64,000 nucleotides of DNA, taken from assembly GCA_030834445.1 (NCBI GenBank), contig JAURFC010000001.1:214544-278543 (forward strand). The letters run 5' to 3'. Below the pieces are notes generated by a model. That model was not told the DNA's origin. It saw nothing but the letters and a program-made list of their open reading frames with translations, and did no database searches. A program made the translations under genes and the position numbers. Each line of letters begins with the position of its first letter. Position 1 is the first letter of the stretch. Below are positions 62,946 through 64,000 of this stretch, one piece after another. The stretch is from Bacillota bacterium (GTDB taxonomy: Bacteria; Bacillota_I; Bacilli_A; RFN20; CAG-826).

Positions 62946-63797
62946 TTAGGAGTGATCTTTTTCGAGGTAGGATTGCAATTCATAAACACGACGAACGATA
63001 TGTTTAGCGTGTTGTTTGATCCGCGGATGCGCTTGCGCCATACAGAAGGAATGCTCAAACGTCTCGAATAACGGGATATCATTGCCGGAATCACCAATCA
63101 CATAAACATCGTTTGCATTGATGTTTTCCCGTTCCATGATGAGTTTTAGTCCATTGGCTTTACTCACGCTTTTTGGAGAAACCTCGATAATGTTATGAAT
63201 CCATAATATGGATAGTTCAGGAAAGGCTTTTTGTAGACGCTCACTTTCATCATGCGATAATTTTTTGGATTTATTGGATAAACCAAAATAAATGAGGAGG
63301 CGTTGCAAATCATCCCCATGGGCACTTAATTTATCCACAAAAACATCGTTATCAATTAAATACGGTTCACGATACACGCCTTGATACCAATAATAGAGCC
63401 GATAAATCAAATTCAAATACCAAATTTTCCCCTTGGAATAAACAAGGTTTGTCACCGAATCCGCATCAATCGAAAGCATGGTTCGTGCATGACGGCCGAT
63501 AATATCTTCAAAGACCGCCCTGCTTAATTTGGCATCTAAATACGTCTTTTGAATCATTTCGTTGCGGTAATAAACTTCCGAACCATTTCGTGAAACGATA
63601 TCGATGGGAAGGTTAATTTTATCAATCACACGCTGAACAAAATGGCGATTACGAGACGTGACAAAGACCAGATGATGGCCTTGTGCCGCCGCCCAACGTA
63701 AGAAGCGAATGTTTTGGCGAGAGATAAATTGAAATCTTTTTTTGGGATAAAAAAGCGTCCCATCTAAATCCATCGCAATGAGTTTGCGTTTATTCAC
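62946..63797 (-). CDS. HAD-superfamily Cof-type phosphatase
   Basis: 283 aa. AMDLDGTLF (motif I), VTSRNR (motif II), KANGLKLIM with the motif III Lys and IGDSGNDIPLFE (motif IV) with a type IIB cap between. It begins with GTG at 63797; no good ribosome site, and the stop of hpf lies seven bases upstream, so translation may be coupled. Second enzyme of this type in the window; only weakly similar to the one at 56627. Substrate unknown. Confidence 0.86.
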   Translation of the reverse strand: MNKRKLIAMDLDGTLFYPKKRFQFISRQNIRFLRWAAAQGHHLVFVTSRNRHFVQRVIDKINLPIDIVSRNGSEVYYRNEMIQKTYLDAKLSRAVFEDIIGRHARTMLSIDADSVTNLVYSKGKIWYLNLIYRLYYWYQGVYREPYLIDNDVFVDKLSAHGDDLQRLLIYFGLSNKSKKLSHDESERLQKAFPELSILWIHNIIEVSPKSVSKANGLKLIMERENINANDVYVIGDSGNDIPLFETFEHSFCMAQAHPRIKQHAKHIVRRVYELQSYLEKDHS

Positions 63798-63804
63798 TTG
63801 TAAG

Positions 63805-64000
63805 TTATTGTACTTTATTTTCTGCTTGGATTAAACCATATCCGCCATCAACGCGGTGATAGAGAACACTAATTTGTTTTTCTTCGACATCAAGATACAT
63901 AAAAAAACTATGACCTAACGCTTCCATACGTGTAATTGCTTCTTCGAGTGTCATTGGTTGAAGATACATACTTTTCGTACGAACCAGTTTTTCAACTACA
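63805..64000 (-). CDS. hpf: Long-form ribosome hibernation-promoting factor, C-terminal fragment
   Basis: Only the last 64 codons are in the window; the gene continues past the right edge. The visible part, from VRTKSMYLQPMTLEEAI to DGGYGLIQ, is the C-terminal dimerisation domain of long HPF, which joins two 70S ribosomes into 100S dimers in resting cells. The GHSFFMYLD and ISVLYHRVDGGYGLI strands are highly characteristic. The stop is at 63805-63807. Confidence 0.92.
   Translation of the reverse strand, partial: VVEKLVRTKSMYLQPMTLEEAITRMEALGHSFFMYLDVEEKQISVLYHRVDGGYGLIQAENKVQ

Overview
The window is a gene-dense chromosomal segment from a bacterium that uses the standard genetic code: TGA is a frequent stop and Trp is always TGG. 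Gene order and content point to the Bacillota/Mollicutes side of the tree. Indicators are a gmk-priA-rsmB-rlmN-prpC-prkC-rsgA-rpe cluster, Spx, YlbF, RNase J, YtpR, PepV, YitT, a T-box in front of leuS and a type III pantothenate kinase. The PrkC-type kinase is a bare cytosolic kinase with no membrane segment or PASTA repeats, and no peptidoglycan gene is seen. That fits a wall-less Acholeplasma/Izemoplasma-like lineage, but the assignment is inference. I see no rRNA, CRISPR array, insertion sequence or prophage, and no gene-free stretch longer than about 300 bases.

Layout. Positions 1-6822 (minus) hold a LacI-type regulator, nicotinate phosphoribosyltransferase, YtpR, an M42 peptidase, TrmB, PepV, an ECF substrate-binding protein and CoaX. 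Positions 6884-9735 hold leuS with a short T-box leader, divergent from rpmB. Positions 9725-19117 (minus) hold the gmk-to-rpe housekeeping operon. It lacks rpoZ, coaBC, def, fmt and thiN at their Bacillus positions, has two unrecognised ORFs, and carries an rsmB copy that has lost its catalytic motifs. Positions 19192-25331 hold a short RqcH, TrmL, pyrophosphatase, a ThrRS-like/uridine-kinase fusion, PepP and Mrp. Positions 25335-32582 encode one 2415-residue protein with a CvpA-like membrane N terminus and tandem repeats of about 215 residues. Positions 32676-37359 hold CPBP protease, TraX-like, thioredoxin, tRNA-Gly, RdgB and a condensation-fold acyltransferase with a DUF6320-like partner. 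Positions 37409-45892 (minus) hold enolase, GltS, an acyltransferase, a GNAT-like protein, tRNA-Ser, ProRS and a degenerate GGDEF/EAL-like protein. Positions 46014-64000 hold two further tRNA-Ser genes, each followed closely by a CDS, and many housekeeping genes (CoaD, RsmD, Def, RNase J, NadK, Spx, TrpRS, PGM, RluD, ZIP transporter), ending in a partial HPF.

How the genes work together. Most encode translation and RNA maintenance (LeuRS, ProRS, TrpRS, TrmB, TrmL, RlmN, RsmD, RluD, RsgA, L28, Def, HPF, RqcH, RNase J), cofactor synthesis (NAD from nicotinate, NADK, pantothenate to CoA via PanT-like/CoaX/CoaD), peptide use (M42, PepV, PepP) and phosphorylation control (PrkC/PrpC).

Expression signals form a pattern of their own. 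Same-strand neighbours are repeatedly joined by ATGA stop/start overlaps. Many promoters carry a TGn extended -10. At least eight genes have a -10 hexamer 6-12 nt before the start codon and no Shine-Dalgarno sequence, which suggests leaderless mRNAs. The most notable single items are the giant repeat protein, the inactivated RsmB, the degenerate signalling protein upstream of proS, the very short Stem I T-box, and the tRNA-Ser/mRNA arrangements.
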